From Streptomyces sp. NBC_00691 (lineage in GTDB: Bacteria > Actinomycetota > Actinomycetes > Streptomycetales > Streptomycetaceae), in NCBI RefSeq assembly GCF_036226665.1, contig NZ_CP109007.1:5000501-5064500 (forward strand): 64,000 nt of DNA, written 5' to 3'. Position numbers and translations under genes: made by a program. Positions 24,847 through 32,723 of the stretch are shown here, piece by piece. The first letter of the stretch is position 1, and each line of letters begins with the position of its first letter. The notes below the pieces were generated by a model, which worked only from the letters and a program-made list of their open reading frames with translations, ran no database searches and was not told the origin of the DNA.

Positions 24847-25015
24847 CTTCCCCCACCCCGCCCCTTCCCGAAACCGGGGCTCCGACCCGGACGCCGCGCC
24901 TCACACGCCGGTGGGGCTGGATTCTCGGCCGGTCCGGCGTCTGGGGACGCGCCCGGAGGGCGTACCGGGGTCCGGGGGCCTGCCCCCGGTCTCGGGAAGG
25001 GGCGGGGTGGGGAAG
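24847..25015. repeat. Widely spaced 32-nt inverted repeat between phosphorylase and mutase genes
   Basis: Left arm 24847-24879 (CTTCCCCCACCCCGCC followed by CCTTCCCGAAACCGGGG) and right arm 24984-25015 are complementary with about two differences, separated by about 104 nt. It lies in the 283-bp gap between the two minus-strand genes. A REP-like intergenic repeat or an internal attenuator are possible. Confidence 0.7.
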
Positions 25016-25056
25016 AAGCCCCGCGCGGCGGCCCGCCCCCACCCCGCTGCAAGGGG

Positions 25057-25860
25057 TCAGATCCGGTCGAGGACCCGCGTCAGCAGCTCGCCCATCCGCG
25101 CCGCCGAGTCACGCCCCGCCTGCAGCACTTCCTCGTGGTTCAGCGGCTCGCCCGAGAGCCCCGCCGCCAGGTTGGTGACCAGGGAGATGCCGAGGACCTC
25201 CGCACCCGCCTCGCGGGCGGCGATGGCCTCGAGGACGGTGGACATGCCGACCAGGTCGCCGCCGAGCACCCGGACCATGTTGATCTCGGCCGGGGTCTCG
25301 TAGTGCGGGCCGGGGAACTGCACGTAGACGCCCTCTTCGAGGGTCTCGTCGACCTCCTTGCACAGCGCGCGCAGCCGCGGCGAGTACAGGTCGGTGAGGT
25401 CGACGAAGTTCGCGCCGACGATCGGGGAGGCGGCCGTCAGGTTGAGGTGGTCGCTGATGAGGACGGGCTGGCCGGGGCGCATGCCCTCGCGCAGGCCGCC
25501 GCAGCCGTTGGTCAGGATGACCGTCTTGCAGCCGGCGGCGACCGCGGTGCGGACGCCGTGGGCGACGGAGGCGACGCCGCGGCCCTCGTAGAAGTGGGTG
25601 CGGCCGAGGAAGACCAGGGCGCGCTTCTCGCCGATCTTGTACGAGCGGACCTTTCCGCCGTGGCCCTCGACGGCGGGCGGCGGGAAGCCGGGCAGGTCGG
25701 TCACCGGGAACTCGGCCTCGGGGGCACCGAGGGCGTCGACGGCGGGCGCCCAGCCCGAGCCCATGACCAGGGCGACGTCGTGGTTCTCGACTCCGGTCAG
25801 CTCGCGAAGACGTGCGGCAGCGGCCTCGGCGGCCTCGTACGGGGTGGCAGTTGCGTTCAC
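25057..25860 (-). CDS. Purine nucleoside phosphorylase
   Basis: A 267-residue trimeric-type purine nucleoside phosphorylase, which cleaves (deoxy)inosine and guanosine with phosphate to free base and (deoxy)ribose-1-phosphate. Motifs include VMGSGW (phosphate binding), GRTHFYEGR, ILTNGCGGLREGMRPGQPVLISDHLN, FPGPHYETPAEINM and GMSTVLEAIAAREAG with the base-binding NLAAG late. Homologous to mycobacterial DeoD/PunA. The promoter region holds a CTACGCGCGTAG operator. It provides substrate for add's products and for the deoC pathway. Confidence 0.96.
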   Translation of the reverse strand: MNATATPYEAAEAAAARLRELTGVENHDVALVMGSGWAPAVDALGAPEAEFPVTDLPGFPPPAVEGHGGKVRSYKIGEKRALVFLGRTHFYEGRGVASVAHGVRTAVAAGCKTVILTNGCGGLREGMRPGQPVLISDHLNLTAASPIVGANFVDLTDLYSPRLRALCKEVDETLEEGVYVQFPGPHYETPAEINMVRVLGGDLVGMSTVLEAIAAREAGAEVLGISLVTNLAAGLSGEPLNHEEVLQAGRDSAARMGELLTRVLDRI

Positions 25861-25913
25861 TGACTCTCTCGCCTCGGGGAGGGGGGTCCGAGGCTGGCCC
25901 CGGACGGATTTGA

Positions 25914-25953
25914 TACGCGCAGAAGCGTAGCCGGAGTTTGCCTACGCGCGTAG
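25914..25953. promoter_or_regulatory. Operator region of the purine nucleoside phosphorylase gene
   Basis: CTACGCGCGTAG at 25942-25953 is the perfect copy of the add and deoC operator, 82 bp upstream of the start. A second, split element, TACGC-N6-GCGTA (25914-25929), lies between it and the gene and repeats the same half-sites with wider spacing. Confidence 0.65.
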
Positions 25954-26069
25954 ATGACGATGCCGACGGACATGCGATCGTTGTCTTGTCGTTTCCGACG
26001 AATGGACTGGGGAGGAGTCACCTTCGCCTCTCGGTGGTTCCCACACCCCCGGCCGGCTCCGCCCGGCCT

Positions 26070-26507
26070 TCAGCAGGGGCGCTTGCGCAACTCCATCACG
26101 TAGTCGTGCGGCGCGCCCGCCGACTCGGCCGCGTCGGCCACCTCGCCCAGGTACCGCGCCGAGGGCAGCCCGCCCTCGTAGGCGTTGAGCACGTAGACCC
26201 AGGCCGGCTCCTCGCCGTCCAGGGTGTGCACCCGGACCCGCATCCGGCGGTAGATGTCGAGGCCGACGCCCTCCCAGCGGTCCATCGACTCCTCGTCCAT
26301 CGGCGCGATGTCGTACAGCGCCACGAAGACCTGGGAGCGCGGGGCCTCCACGATCGTCGCCAGAGCGCCGTCCCAGCCCATCTGCTCGCCGCCGAAGGTG
26401 AGCCGCCAGCCGCTGAGCCAGCCGGTGCCGCGCAGGGGGGAGTGCGGTGCGCGGCGGCTCATCAGCCGCGCGTCGAGGTTGCCGGCGAAAGCGGCGTAGA
26501 GCGACAT
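26070..26507 (-). CDS. Gamma-glutamylcyclotransferase-like protein
   Basis: A 145-residue gamma-glutamylcyclotransferase (GGCT/AIG2-like) fold protein. It starts MSLYAAFAGNLDARLM, the family's substrate loop (Y-G-S/N-N/L type), and has the catalytic acidic residue in DEESMDRWEGVGLDIYRR. Family members convert gamma-glutamyl amino acids to 5-oxoproline, though many bacterial ones are uncharacterised. It sits divergent from the LpdA-type gene and upstream of the phosphorylase gene on the same strand. Confidence 0.82.
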   Translation of the reverse strand: MSLYAAFAGNLDARLMSRRAPHSPLRGTGWLSGWRLTFGGEQMGWDGALATIVEAPRSQVFVALYDIAPMDEESMDRWEGVGLDIYRRMRVRVHTLDGEEPAWVYVLNAYEGGLPSARYLGEVADAAESAGAPHDYVMELRKRPC

Positions 26508-26623
26508 GGGACCGAGGGTACGGGAGGGGGCGGGGTGTCCGGAGAACGCCGAGGTGGGGACAGCGGGGTACGTCCTGGGGGCGCGCGCACCCCTTCGGAG
26601 GCCCCGGCGTGAGGCCGCGCCGG

Positions 26624-26679
26624 GCGTGCGGGAGAATGGGGTACGCACTTGAAGCGTGCGGGACAATGGCGTACGCACT
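26624..26679. repeat. 26-bp direct repeat with 30-bp period
   Basis: Units at 26624-26649 and 26654-26679 differ at two positions; each begins GCGTGCGGGA and ends TACGCACT, so each also carries a GTGCG/CGCAC inverted pair. They lie in the divergent promoter between the GGCT-like and LpdA-type genes, 55-110 bp before the latter's start. Confidence 0.75.
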
Positions 26680-26733
26680 GCATCCCAGCGGGGGGACCCC
26701 CCGGCAGAACGAGAGCGCGAGGCGTAGATCCCA

Positions 26734-28173
26734 GTGACCCGGATCGTGATCATCGGCGGCGGACCCGGCGGATACGAGGCGGCCCTGGTGGGCGCCCAAC
26801 TCGGCGCGGAGGTGACCGTCGTCGACTGCGACGGCCTCGGCGGCGCGTCCGTCCTGACCGACTGCGTCCCCTCCAAGACCCTGATCGCCACCGCCGAGGT
26901 GATGACCACCTTCGACTCCTCGTACGAGGAGCTGGGCATCATCGTCGCGGACGACACCCCGCACGTGGAGCAGGCCGCCCGCGTCGTGGGCGTGGACCTC
27001 GGCAAGGTCAACCGACGGGTCAAGCGCCTCGCGCTCGCCCAGTCGCACGACATCACCGCCTCCGTCACCCGGGCCGGGGCCCGGGTGCTGCGCGGCCGCG
27101 GCCGGCTCTCCGGCCGGCAGGCGATGGACGGATCGCGCCAGGTGATCGTCACGGCCGCGGACGGCACGGAGGAGACGCTGACCGCGGACGCCGTGCTGAT
27201 CGCGACCGGCGGCCACCCGCGCGAGGTCCCGGACGCCAAGCCCGACGGCGAGCGCATCCTGAACTGGACGCAGGTCTACGACCTCAAGGAGCTTCCCGAA
27301 GAGCTCATCGTGGTCGGTTCCGGTGTGACGGGTGCCGAGTTCGCCGGCGCCTACCAGGCCCTCGGCTCCCGGGTCACCCTGGTCTCCTCCCGCGACCGCG
27401 TGCTGCCGGGCGAGGACCCGGACGCCGCCGCCGTCCTGGAGGACGTGTTCCGCCGCCGCGGCATGAACGTCATGGCCCGCTCCCGTGCCGAGTCCGCCAA
27501 GCGGGTCGGCGACCGGGTCGAGGTCACCCTCGCGGACGGCCGGGTCATCTCCGGCACGCACTGTCTGATGGCGGTCGGCGCGATCCCTAACTCGGCCGGA
27601 ATGGGGCTGGAGGAGGCGGGGGTCAAACTGAAGGACTCCGGTCACATCTGGACCGACAAGGTCTCCCGTACGACCGCCCCCGGCGTGTACGCGGCGGGCG
27701 ACGTGACCGGTGTCTTCGCGCTCGCCTCGGTGGCCGCGATGCAGGGCCGTATCGCGATGTACCACTTCCTCGGCGACGCGGTGGCCCCGCTCAACCTGAA
27801 GACGGTCTCCTCGAACGTCTTCACCGACCCCGAGATCGCCACCGTCGGCTACACGCAGGCCGACGTGGACGCGGGCAAGATCGACGCCAAGGTCGTCAAG
27901 CTGCCGCTGCTGCGCAACCCGCGCGCGAAGATGCAGGGCATCCGGGACGGCTTCGTGAAGATCTTCTGCCGTCCGGGCACCGGCATCGTGGTCGGCGGCT
28001 GTGTCGTCGCGCCGAAGGCGAGCGAGCTGATCCATCCGATCTCGATCGCGGTCGACAACAATCTGACGGTCGAACAGATCGCAAATGCTTTCACCGTGTA
28101 CCCCTCCCTGTCGGGTTCGATCGCGGAAGTGGCACGGCAGTTGCACACCCGTAAGTCCGCGGGCGAGGTCTGA
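26734..28173 (+). CDS. lpdA: NAD(P)H-quinone dehydrogenase, LpdA type
   Basis: A 479-residue flavoprotein disulfide reductase-fold enzyme. FAD binding is seen at IGGGPGGYEAA, NAD(P) binding at VGSGVTGAEFAGAYQALG, and the second FAD motif at APGVYAAGDVTGVFALASVA. In true lipoamide dehydrogenases the active site reads GGTCLNxGCxPSK; here it is GGASVLTDCVPSK, so the first redox cysteine is serine. This matches mycobacterial LpdA (Rv3303c-type), a quinone reductase rather than a lipoamide dehydrogenase. GTG start at 26734. Ends before a 16-bp hairpin. Confidence 0.92.
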   Translation: MTRIVIIGGGPGGYEAALVGAQLGAEVTVVDCDGLGGASVLTDCVPSKTLIATAEVMTTFDSSYEELGIIVADDTPHVEQAARVVGVDLGKVNRRVKRLALAQSHDITASVTRAGARVLRGRGRLSGRQAMDGSRQVIVTAADGTEETLTADAVLIATGGHPREVPDAKPDGERILNWTQVYDLKELPEELIVVGSGVTGAEFAGAYQALGSRVTLVSSRDRVLPGEDPDAAAVLEDVFRRRGMNVMARSRAESAKRVGDRVEVTLADGRVISGTHCLMAVGAIPNSAGMGLEEAGVKLKDSGHIWTDKVSRTTAPGVYAAGDVTGVFALASVAAMQGRIAMYHFLGDAVAPLNLKTVSSNVFTDPEIATVGYTQADVDAGKIDAKVVKLPLLRNPRAKMQGIRDGFVKIFCRPGTGIVVGGCVVAPKASELIHPISIAVDNNLTVEQIANAFTVYPSLSGSIAEVARQLHTRKSAGEV

Positions 28174-28194
28174 CATCTCTCCGGGCGGCCCTCC

Positions 28195-28228
28195 GGTGAA
28201 CCGCTCCCGCCTGCGGGAACGGTTCACC
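28195..28228 (+). terminator. Hairpin after the LpdA-type gene
   Basis: GGTGAACCGCTCCCGC (28195-28210) pairs with GCGGGAACGGTTCACC (28213-28228) with one mismatch, 22 bp past the stop. Confidence 0.78.
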
Positions 28229-28285
28229 GACTCGGACAACCCCCGGCAAGGAGGGGCATAGCCCTGGCGCACGGCGGATCAACGG

Positions 28286-28315
28286 CGGGGTCTCCCATAC
28301 CACTTGGAGGCCCCG
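28286..28315 (+). terminator. Second hairpin upstream of deoR
   Basis: CGGGGTCTCC (28286-28295) and GGAGGCCCCG (28306-28315) pair with one G-U. It is 72 bp upstream of the DeoR start, so it is either a backup terminator or part of the deoR 5' leader. Confidence 0.5.
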
Positions 28316-28386
28316 TCTGTGTGCATCTTCTGCAATTCGGCGCATAGTGCTGAAAACTATCGGCCGGTCACGTTACTGTCAGTTTC

Positions 28387-29349
28387 GTGTTCGCTGCAGA
28401 ACGTCGCCAGTTGATCCTCGAAATGGTGCGAGCCAATGGGGCCGTGTCGCTCCGCGAGCTCGCCCGCGTCGTCCAGACCTCTGAGGTGACCGTACGGAGA
28501 GACGTACGGGCCCTTGAGGCAGAAGGACTCCTCGACCGCCGGCACGGCGGTGCGGTGTTGCCGGGCGGATTCACGCGAGAATCCGGCTTCCCGCAGAAAT
28601 CCCATCTCGCGACCGCGGAGAAGACGGCCATCGCCGACGTCGCCGCGAGCCTCGTCGAAGAAGGCGAGGCCATCGTCGTCGGCGCCGGGACGACCACGCA
28701 GGAGCTGGCCCGCCGGCTCGCCCGCGTGCCCGGTCTGACCGTGGTCACCAACTCGCTCCTGGTCGCCCAGGCCCTCGCCCACGCCAACCGGGTCGAGGTC
28801 GTCATGACCGGCGGCACCCTGCGCGGCTCCAACTACGCCCTGGTGGGCAGTGGTGCCGAGCAGTCCCTCCAGGGGCTCCGGGTCTCCCGTGCCTTCCTCT
28901 CCGGAAGCGGGCTCACCGCCGAGCGCGGCCTCTCCACGTCCAACATGCTCTCCGCGAGCGTGGACCGGGCGCTCGTCCAGGCGGCGGCCGAGGTCGTGGT
29001 CCTCGCCGACCACACCAAGCTCGGCTCCGACACCATGTTCCAGACGGTGCCCACGGACGTCATCACCCGTCTGGTGACCGACGAGCCGCCCGCCCACGAC
29101 GACCGGGCCGCCACCGAGCTCCAGGCCCTCGCCGACCAGGGTGTGCAGATCGCCGTCGCCGGTACGGGAGCCGCCGGTGGCCCCGCCGGCGGTGACCAGG
29201 TCCCCCCGGGCGCCCGGCCCCGCCGTGACATGCCCCTCCCGGTGCAGCGCGGCCGGATGGCGGCGGGCCAGTTCCGGGGCCCGGGCGGAGGGATGGCCGC
29301 CGAGACGCTGGAGCGCACCGCGCGCGTCGCGGACATGCGGCGCCGCTGA
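28387..29349 (+). CDS. DeoR/GlpR family transcriptional regulator
   Basis: A 320-residue DeoR-type repressor. The N-terminal HTH is VSLRELARVVQTSEVTVRRDVRALEAEGLLDRRHGGAVLP, the DeoR hallmark, followed by a sugar-phosphate isomerase-like sensor domain with GAGTTTQELARRL, NSLLVAQAL and VVLADHTKLGSD. About 70 extra C-terminal residues are Gly/Arg/Ala-rich and not part of the family core. Starts at GTG 28387. Its position between nucleoside genes makes it a candidate for the shared CTACGCGCGTAG operator, but no copy of that site lies before deoR itself, and DeoR proteins often use direct repeats. Confidence 0.92.
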   Translation: MFAAERRQLILEMVRANGAVSLRELARVVQTSEVTVRRDVRALEAEGLLDRRHGGAVLPGGFTRESGFPQKSHLATAEKTAIADVAASLVEEGEAIVVGAGTTTQELARRLARVPGLTVVTNSLLVAQALAHANRVEVVMTGGTLRGSNYALVGSGAEQSLQGLRVSRAFLSGSGLTAERGLSTSNMLSASVDRALVQAAAEVVVLADHTKLGSDTMFQTVPTDVITRLVTDEPPAHDDRAATELQALADQGVQIAVAGTGAAGGPAGGDQVPPGARPRRDMPLPVQRGRMAAGQFRGPGGGMAAETLERTARVADMRRR

Positions 29350-29418
29350 GCCGGGGGACCCTCCCCCAGGGGTCCCGCGCTCCGCCGAACCTTCCCCGCC
29401 GCGACGGCGGCCTTCATC

Positions 29419-29964
29419 TCAGCCCTTGATGCCCCGAAGCGTCAGCGCGAGCAGGCGGTCCGCCAATTCCGCGTCCTCCGGGCACTGTTCCGCCGCCAGC
29501 GCGATCGCGTTGGTCAGCTGCATCAGGTCGCCGATCGACACGTCGGCACGCACCTGACCCGCCTCCCTGGCGCGCCCGAGCAGCCGCTCACCCGCCGCCC
29601 GCAGCGGCTCGCTGCACTGGGCGAGCGCCGAACTCCGGTCGTACGAGGCGGACATCAGCGCGTGCGCGAGACCCCGGTACTCGCCGGCGTGGGCGATCAG
29701 CGCCCGCAGCCACTCCACGAGCGCCCGGCAGGGCTCCTCGGCCTCGGCCAGTTCTCCCGAGCGGTGCAGCAGTTCCGCGAGTGCCTCCTGGAAGACCGCG
29801 CTGAGCAGCTCGGCCCGGGTGGGGAAGTGGCGGTAGAGGGTGCCGATGCCCACGCCCGCGCGCCGCGCTATCTCCTCGAGGGGCGCGTCGGCGCCCTGTT
29901 CGGCGAAGGTGGCGCGGGCCTCGGTGAGCAGCCGCTCGTGATTGCGTCGTGCGTCGGCTCGCAT
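29419..29964 (-). CDS. TetR family regulator
   Basis: A 181-residue TetR repressor. HTH: ADAPLEEIARRAGVGIGTLYRHFPTRAEL near residues 24-49. The C-terminal effector domain is of the SbtR-like type often found beside oxidoreductases. The ATG at 29962-29964 gives MRADARRNHERLL. It lies downstream of a strong hairpin that separates it from the carboxylase gene; its target is not evident. The convergent neighbour is deoR. Confidence 0.9.
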   Translation of the reverse strand: MRADARRNHERLLTEARATFAEQGADAPLEEIARRAGVGIGTLYRHFPTRAELLSAVFQEALAELLHRSGELAEAEEPCRALVEWLRALIAHAGEYRGLAHALMSASYDRSSALAQCSEPLRAAGERLLGRAREAGQVRADVSIGDLMQLTNAIALAAEQCPEDAELADRLLALTLRGIKG

Positions 29965-29989
29965 GGCTGGTGGATCGCCCTCCCCTCGA

Positions 29990-30025
29990 CGAAGGGCCCG
30001 CAGGCGGCTGCCTGCGGGCCCTTCG
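29990..30025. terminator. 16-bp perfect hairpin after accA
   Basis: CGAAGGGCCCGCAGGC (29990-30005) and GCCTGCGGGCCCTTCG (30010-30025) with a GGCT loop, between the accA stop and the TetR start on the same strand. Confidence 0.9.
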
Positions 30026-30065
30026 TACCGTACTCGGTGACCGTGGCCGGTCCCGGAGCCGTCGG

Positions 30066-31820
30066 TCAGTCCTTGATGTCGCAGATCGCGGCGCCGGAGG
30101 TGATCGACGCGCCGACCTCGGCGGTCAGGCCCTTGACGGTGCCGGAGCGGTGCGCGTTGAGCGGCTGCTCCATCTTCATGGCCTCCAGGACGACGATCAG
30201 GTCGCCCTCCTTGACCTCCTGGCCCTCCTCGACCGCGATCTTCACGATCGTGCCCTGCATCGGGGAGGCGAGGGTGTCGCCGGAGGCGGCGGGGCCGGAC
30301 TTCTTGGCCGCGCGGCGCTTCGGCTTCGCGCCGGCCGCGAGGCCCGTGCGGGCCAGCGTCATGCCGAGCGAGGAGGGCAGCGAGACCTCGAGACGCTTGC
30401 CGCCGACCTCGACCACGATCGTCTCGCGGCCGGACTCGTCCTCGTCGGCGTCGGCGCCGGCCGGGGCGAAGGGCTTGATCTCGTTGACGAACTCCGTCTC
30501 GATCCACCGGGTGTGGACGCGGAACGGGTCGGCGGTGAACGCCGGGTCGACCACGACGGCCTGGTGGAACGGGATGGCCGTGGCCATGCCCTCCACCTTG
30601 AACTCGGCGAGCGCACGCGCGGCGCGCTGCAGGGCCTGCTCACGGGTGGCGCCGGTGACGATCAGCTTGGCCAGGAGCGAGTCCCAGGCCGGGCCGATGA
30701 CACTGCCGGACTCCACGCCCGCGTCCAGGCGGACACCGGGGCCGGTCGGCGCGTCGAAGCGGGTGACGGTGCCGGGCGCGGGCAGGAAGCCGCGGCCCGG
30801 GTCCTCGCCGTTGATGCGGAACTCGAAGGAGTGACCCCTTATGGCCGGGTCGTCGTAGCCCAGCTCCTCGCCGTCGGCGATCCGGAACATCTCCCGCACC
30901 AGGTCGATGCCCGCGACCTCCTCGGTCACCGGGTGCTCGACCTGCAGACGGGTGTTGACCTCCAGGAAGGAGATCGTGCCGTCCGCGGCGACCAGGAACT
31001 CGACCGTGCCGGCGCCGACGTAGCCGGCCTCCTTCAGGATCGCCTTCGACGCCGCGTACAGCTCGGCGTTCTGCGCCTCGGTGAGGAACGGCGCGGGGGC
31101 CTCCTCGACGAGCTTCTGGTGCCGGCGCTGGAGCGAGCAGTCGCGCGTGGAGACCACGACCACGTTGCCGTGGGAGTCGGCCAGGCACTGCGTCTCGACG
31201 TGCCGGGGCTTGTCCAGGTAGCGCTCCACGAAGCACTCGCCCCGGCCGAACGCGGCGACGGCCTCGCGCACCGCGGAGTCGTACAGCTCGGGGACCTCTT
31301 CCAGCGTCCGCGCGACCTTCAGACCACGACCGCCACCACCGAAGGCGGCCTTGATCGCGATCGGCAGCCCGTGCTGCTCGGCGAAGGCGACGACCTCGTC
31401 GGCGCCGGAGACCGGGTCGGGCGTACCGGCGACGAGCGGGGCGCCGGCGCGCTGCGCGATGTGACGCGCCGCCACCTTGTCGCCCAGGTCGCGGATCGCC
31501 TGCGGCGGCGGGCCGATCCACGTCAGACCGGCGTCGAGGACGGCCTGCGCGAACTCCGCGTTCTCGGAGAGGAAGCCGTAGCCGGGGTGGATCGCGTCCG
31601 CGTCCGAGTCCTTCGCGGCCTGCAACACCTTCGCCATGTCCAGATAGCTGGTCGCGGGAGTGTCACCGCCCAGAGCGAACGCCTCGTCGGCCGCCCGGAC
31701 ATGCAGAGCGTCCCGGTCCGGCTCGGCGTACACGGCTACGCTGCCGATACCCGCGTCCCGGCACGCCCGGGCCACACGGACAGCGATTTCGCCACGGTTG
31801 GCGATGAGCACCTTGCGCAC
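30066..31820 (-). CDS. accA: Acyl-CoA carboxylase biotin carboxylase/carrier subunit (AccA)
   Basis: Alpha subunit (584 residues) of acetyl/propionyl-CoA carboxylase: an N-terminal biotin carboxylase that makes carboxybiotin from bicarbonate and ATP, and a C-terminal biotin carrier domain. Visible are KVLIANRGEIAVR at the start, the ATP-grasp glycine loop AAFGGGGRGLK, catalytic EVNTRLQVEHPVTE, and the biotinylation motif EAMKMEQ near residue 550. The GTG at 31818-31820 follows AAGGAGGGAG. Partners PccB and PccE are encoded 4-6 kb away, and the biotin ligase at 37778. Supplies malonyl- and methylmalonyl-CoA for fatty acids and polyketides. Confidence 0.96.
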   Translation of the reverse strand: MRKVLIANRGEIAVRVARACRDAGIGSVAVYAEPDRDALHVRAADEAFALGGDTPATSYLDMAKVLQAAKDSDADAIHPGYGFLSENAEFAQAVLDAGLTWIGPPPQAIRDLGDKVAARHIAQRAGAPLVAGTPDPVSGADEVVAFAEQHGLPIAIKAAFGGGGRGLKVARTLEEVPELYDSAVREAVAAFGRGECFVERYLDKPRHVETQCLADSHGNVVVVSTRDCSLQRRHQKLVEEAPAPFLTEAQNAELYAASKAILKEAGYVGAGTVEFLVAADGTISFLEVNTRLQVEHPVTEEVAGIDLVREMFRIADGEELGYDDPAIRGHSFEFRINGEDPGRGFLPAPGTVTRFDAPTGPGVRLDAGVESGSVIGPAWDSLLAKLIVTGATREQALQRAARALAEFKVEGMATAIPFHQAVVVDPAFTADPFRVHTRWIETEFVNEIKPFAPAGADADEDESGRETIVVEVGGKRLEVSLPSSLGMTLARTGLAAGAKPKRRAAKKSGPAASGDTLASPMQGTIVKIAVEEGQEVKEGDLIVVLEAMKMEQPLNAHRSGTVKGLTAEVGASITSGAAICDIKD

Positions 31821-32193
31821 GATGGCTCCCTCCTTGAAACAAGCTGAGTTTAGGGACTGCCGACACGGCCTTTCGACCCGTCCCCAGTGGTGAGCTTGCC
31901 CACACGGAGCGTGACCCCGGGCCTGCTCGGGTCGTGAATTCCCTTGTCGCACCACGGTACGCAGGGTTCCTTTACGGCACAGTAGCTCCGAGGTGTGGCG
32001 CAGGTCTCTGTTCGTGGAGCCAGTTGCCGTTCGGGTTTCTTTGTCGAGTCCCTACGAATGGCCCAATGATTCTTTGCCCTGCCGTCCGCCGTCGCGGGTC
32101 GTGCGCGCACTCTTGTCCAGGGGTTTACCGGCCAGTAGCCTTCGCGCTGTCGATCGTACTGTCGGTAACAGTCGTTTCCAGGGGGTGGCCGAG
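31821..32193. other. Intergenic region between accA and a membrane protein gene
   Basis: 373 bp between divergent genes. On the minus strand TAAACT, about 40 bp before the accA start, is a reasonable -10 box ahead of the strong ribosome site. Toward the + gene the sequence is more AT-rich than average, with GTCGATCGTACTGTCGGTAACAG near 32148-32170. No gene or strong hairpin was seen. Confidence 0.5.
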
Positions 32194-32631
32194 GTGGCCC
32201 GCAGACCGATAGCTCTCGTGACGGCGGCGGTGCTGTTCCTCGAAGCGCCCGGGATCGTCGCGATCAACGCCGTGATGGCACGCTTCGTCAAGGTCCAGAC
32301 GATGTCCCTCGACGGCATGGACCCCGACGCGATGTACACCGGCACCTGGGCGCTCGGCATCGCCTCCGGCGTCGCGCTCGCCCTGTGCGGCCTCGTCGCC
32401 CTGCTCGCCGGCCTCCGCGACCGCCGGCCCGGACGCTTCGGCCGGGGGCTGCTCATCGGCTGCGCGATCGTGCACGGCATCCTCGGGGCGGTCACCGTCG
32501 GCCTGATCGGCTGGGGCGCGTTCGCCTTCATGATGCTCGTACTCGGCCTGATCGTGCTCACCCTGGTGGCGTACGGCAAGGGGTACGAGAAGGGCGCCGG
32601 GCCCCGCGAGGGAGCCCCGGCGCCCGCGTAG
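32194..32631 (+). CDS. Small four-helix membrane protein
   Basis: A 145-residue integral membrane protein of unknown function. Four hydrophobic helices are predicted (IALVTAAVLFLEAPGIVAI; LGIASGVALALCGLVALLAG; LLIGCAIVHGILGAVTVGLI; AFMMLVLGLIVLTLVAY) with a short basic loop between helices 2 and 3. The GTG at 32194 is 8 nt after a CCAGGGGG ribosome site; a GTG at 32185 is also possible. Close relatives are common in Streptomyces beside the carboxylase genes, but no activity is known. Confidence 0.8.
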   Translation: MARRPIALVTAAVLFLEAPGIVAINAVMARFVKVQTMSLDGMDPDAMYTGTWALGIASGVALALCGLVALLAGLRDRRPGRFGRGLLIGCAIVHGILGAVTVGLIGWGAFAFMMLVLGLIVLTLVAYGKGYEKGAGPREGAPAPA

Positions 32632-32723
32632 GCGCGAACCGTCACCCCTGGGCGCCCCCGTAGGCGCGCCGGCGCCCCCGCAGGCGCCGCCGGGCGTGTG
32701 CCGCCCGACCGCGCGACGGCCCG

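Noticed and set aside
23022..25178. 718-codon plus-strand frame opposite the mutase gene
   Set aside because: Antisense shadow of a conserved phosphohexomutase; high-GC third positions keep the opposite frame open. No motif or ribosome site supports it.
25942..28272. 776-codon minus-strand frame opposite lpdA
   Set aside because: It is antisense to a gene with clear FAD and NAD motifs and covers the operator region.
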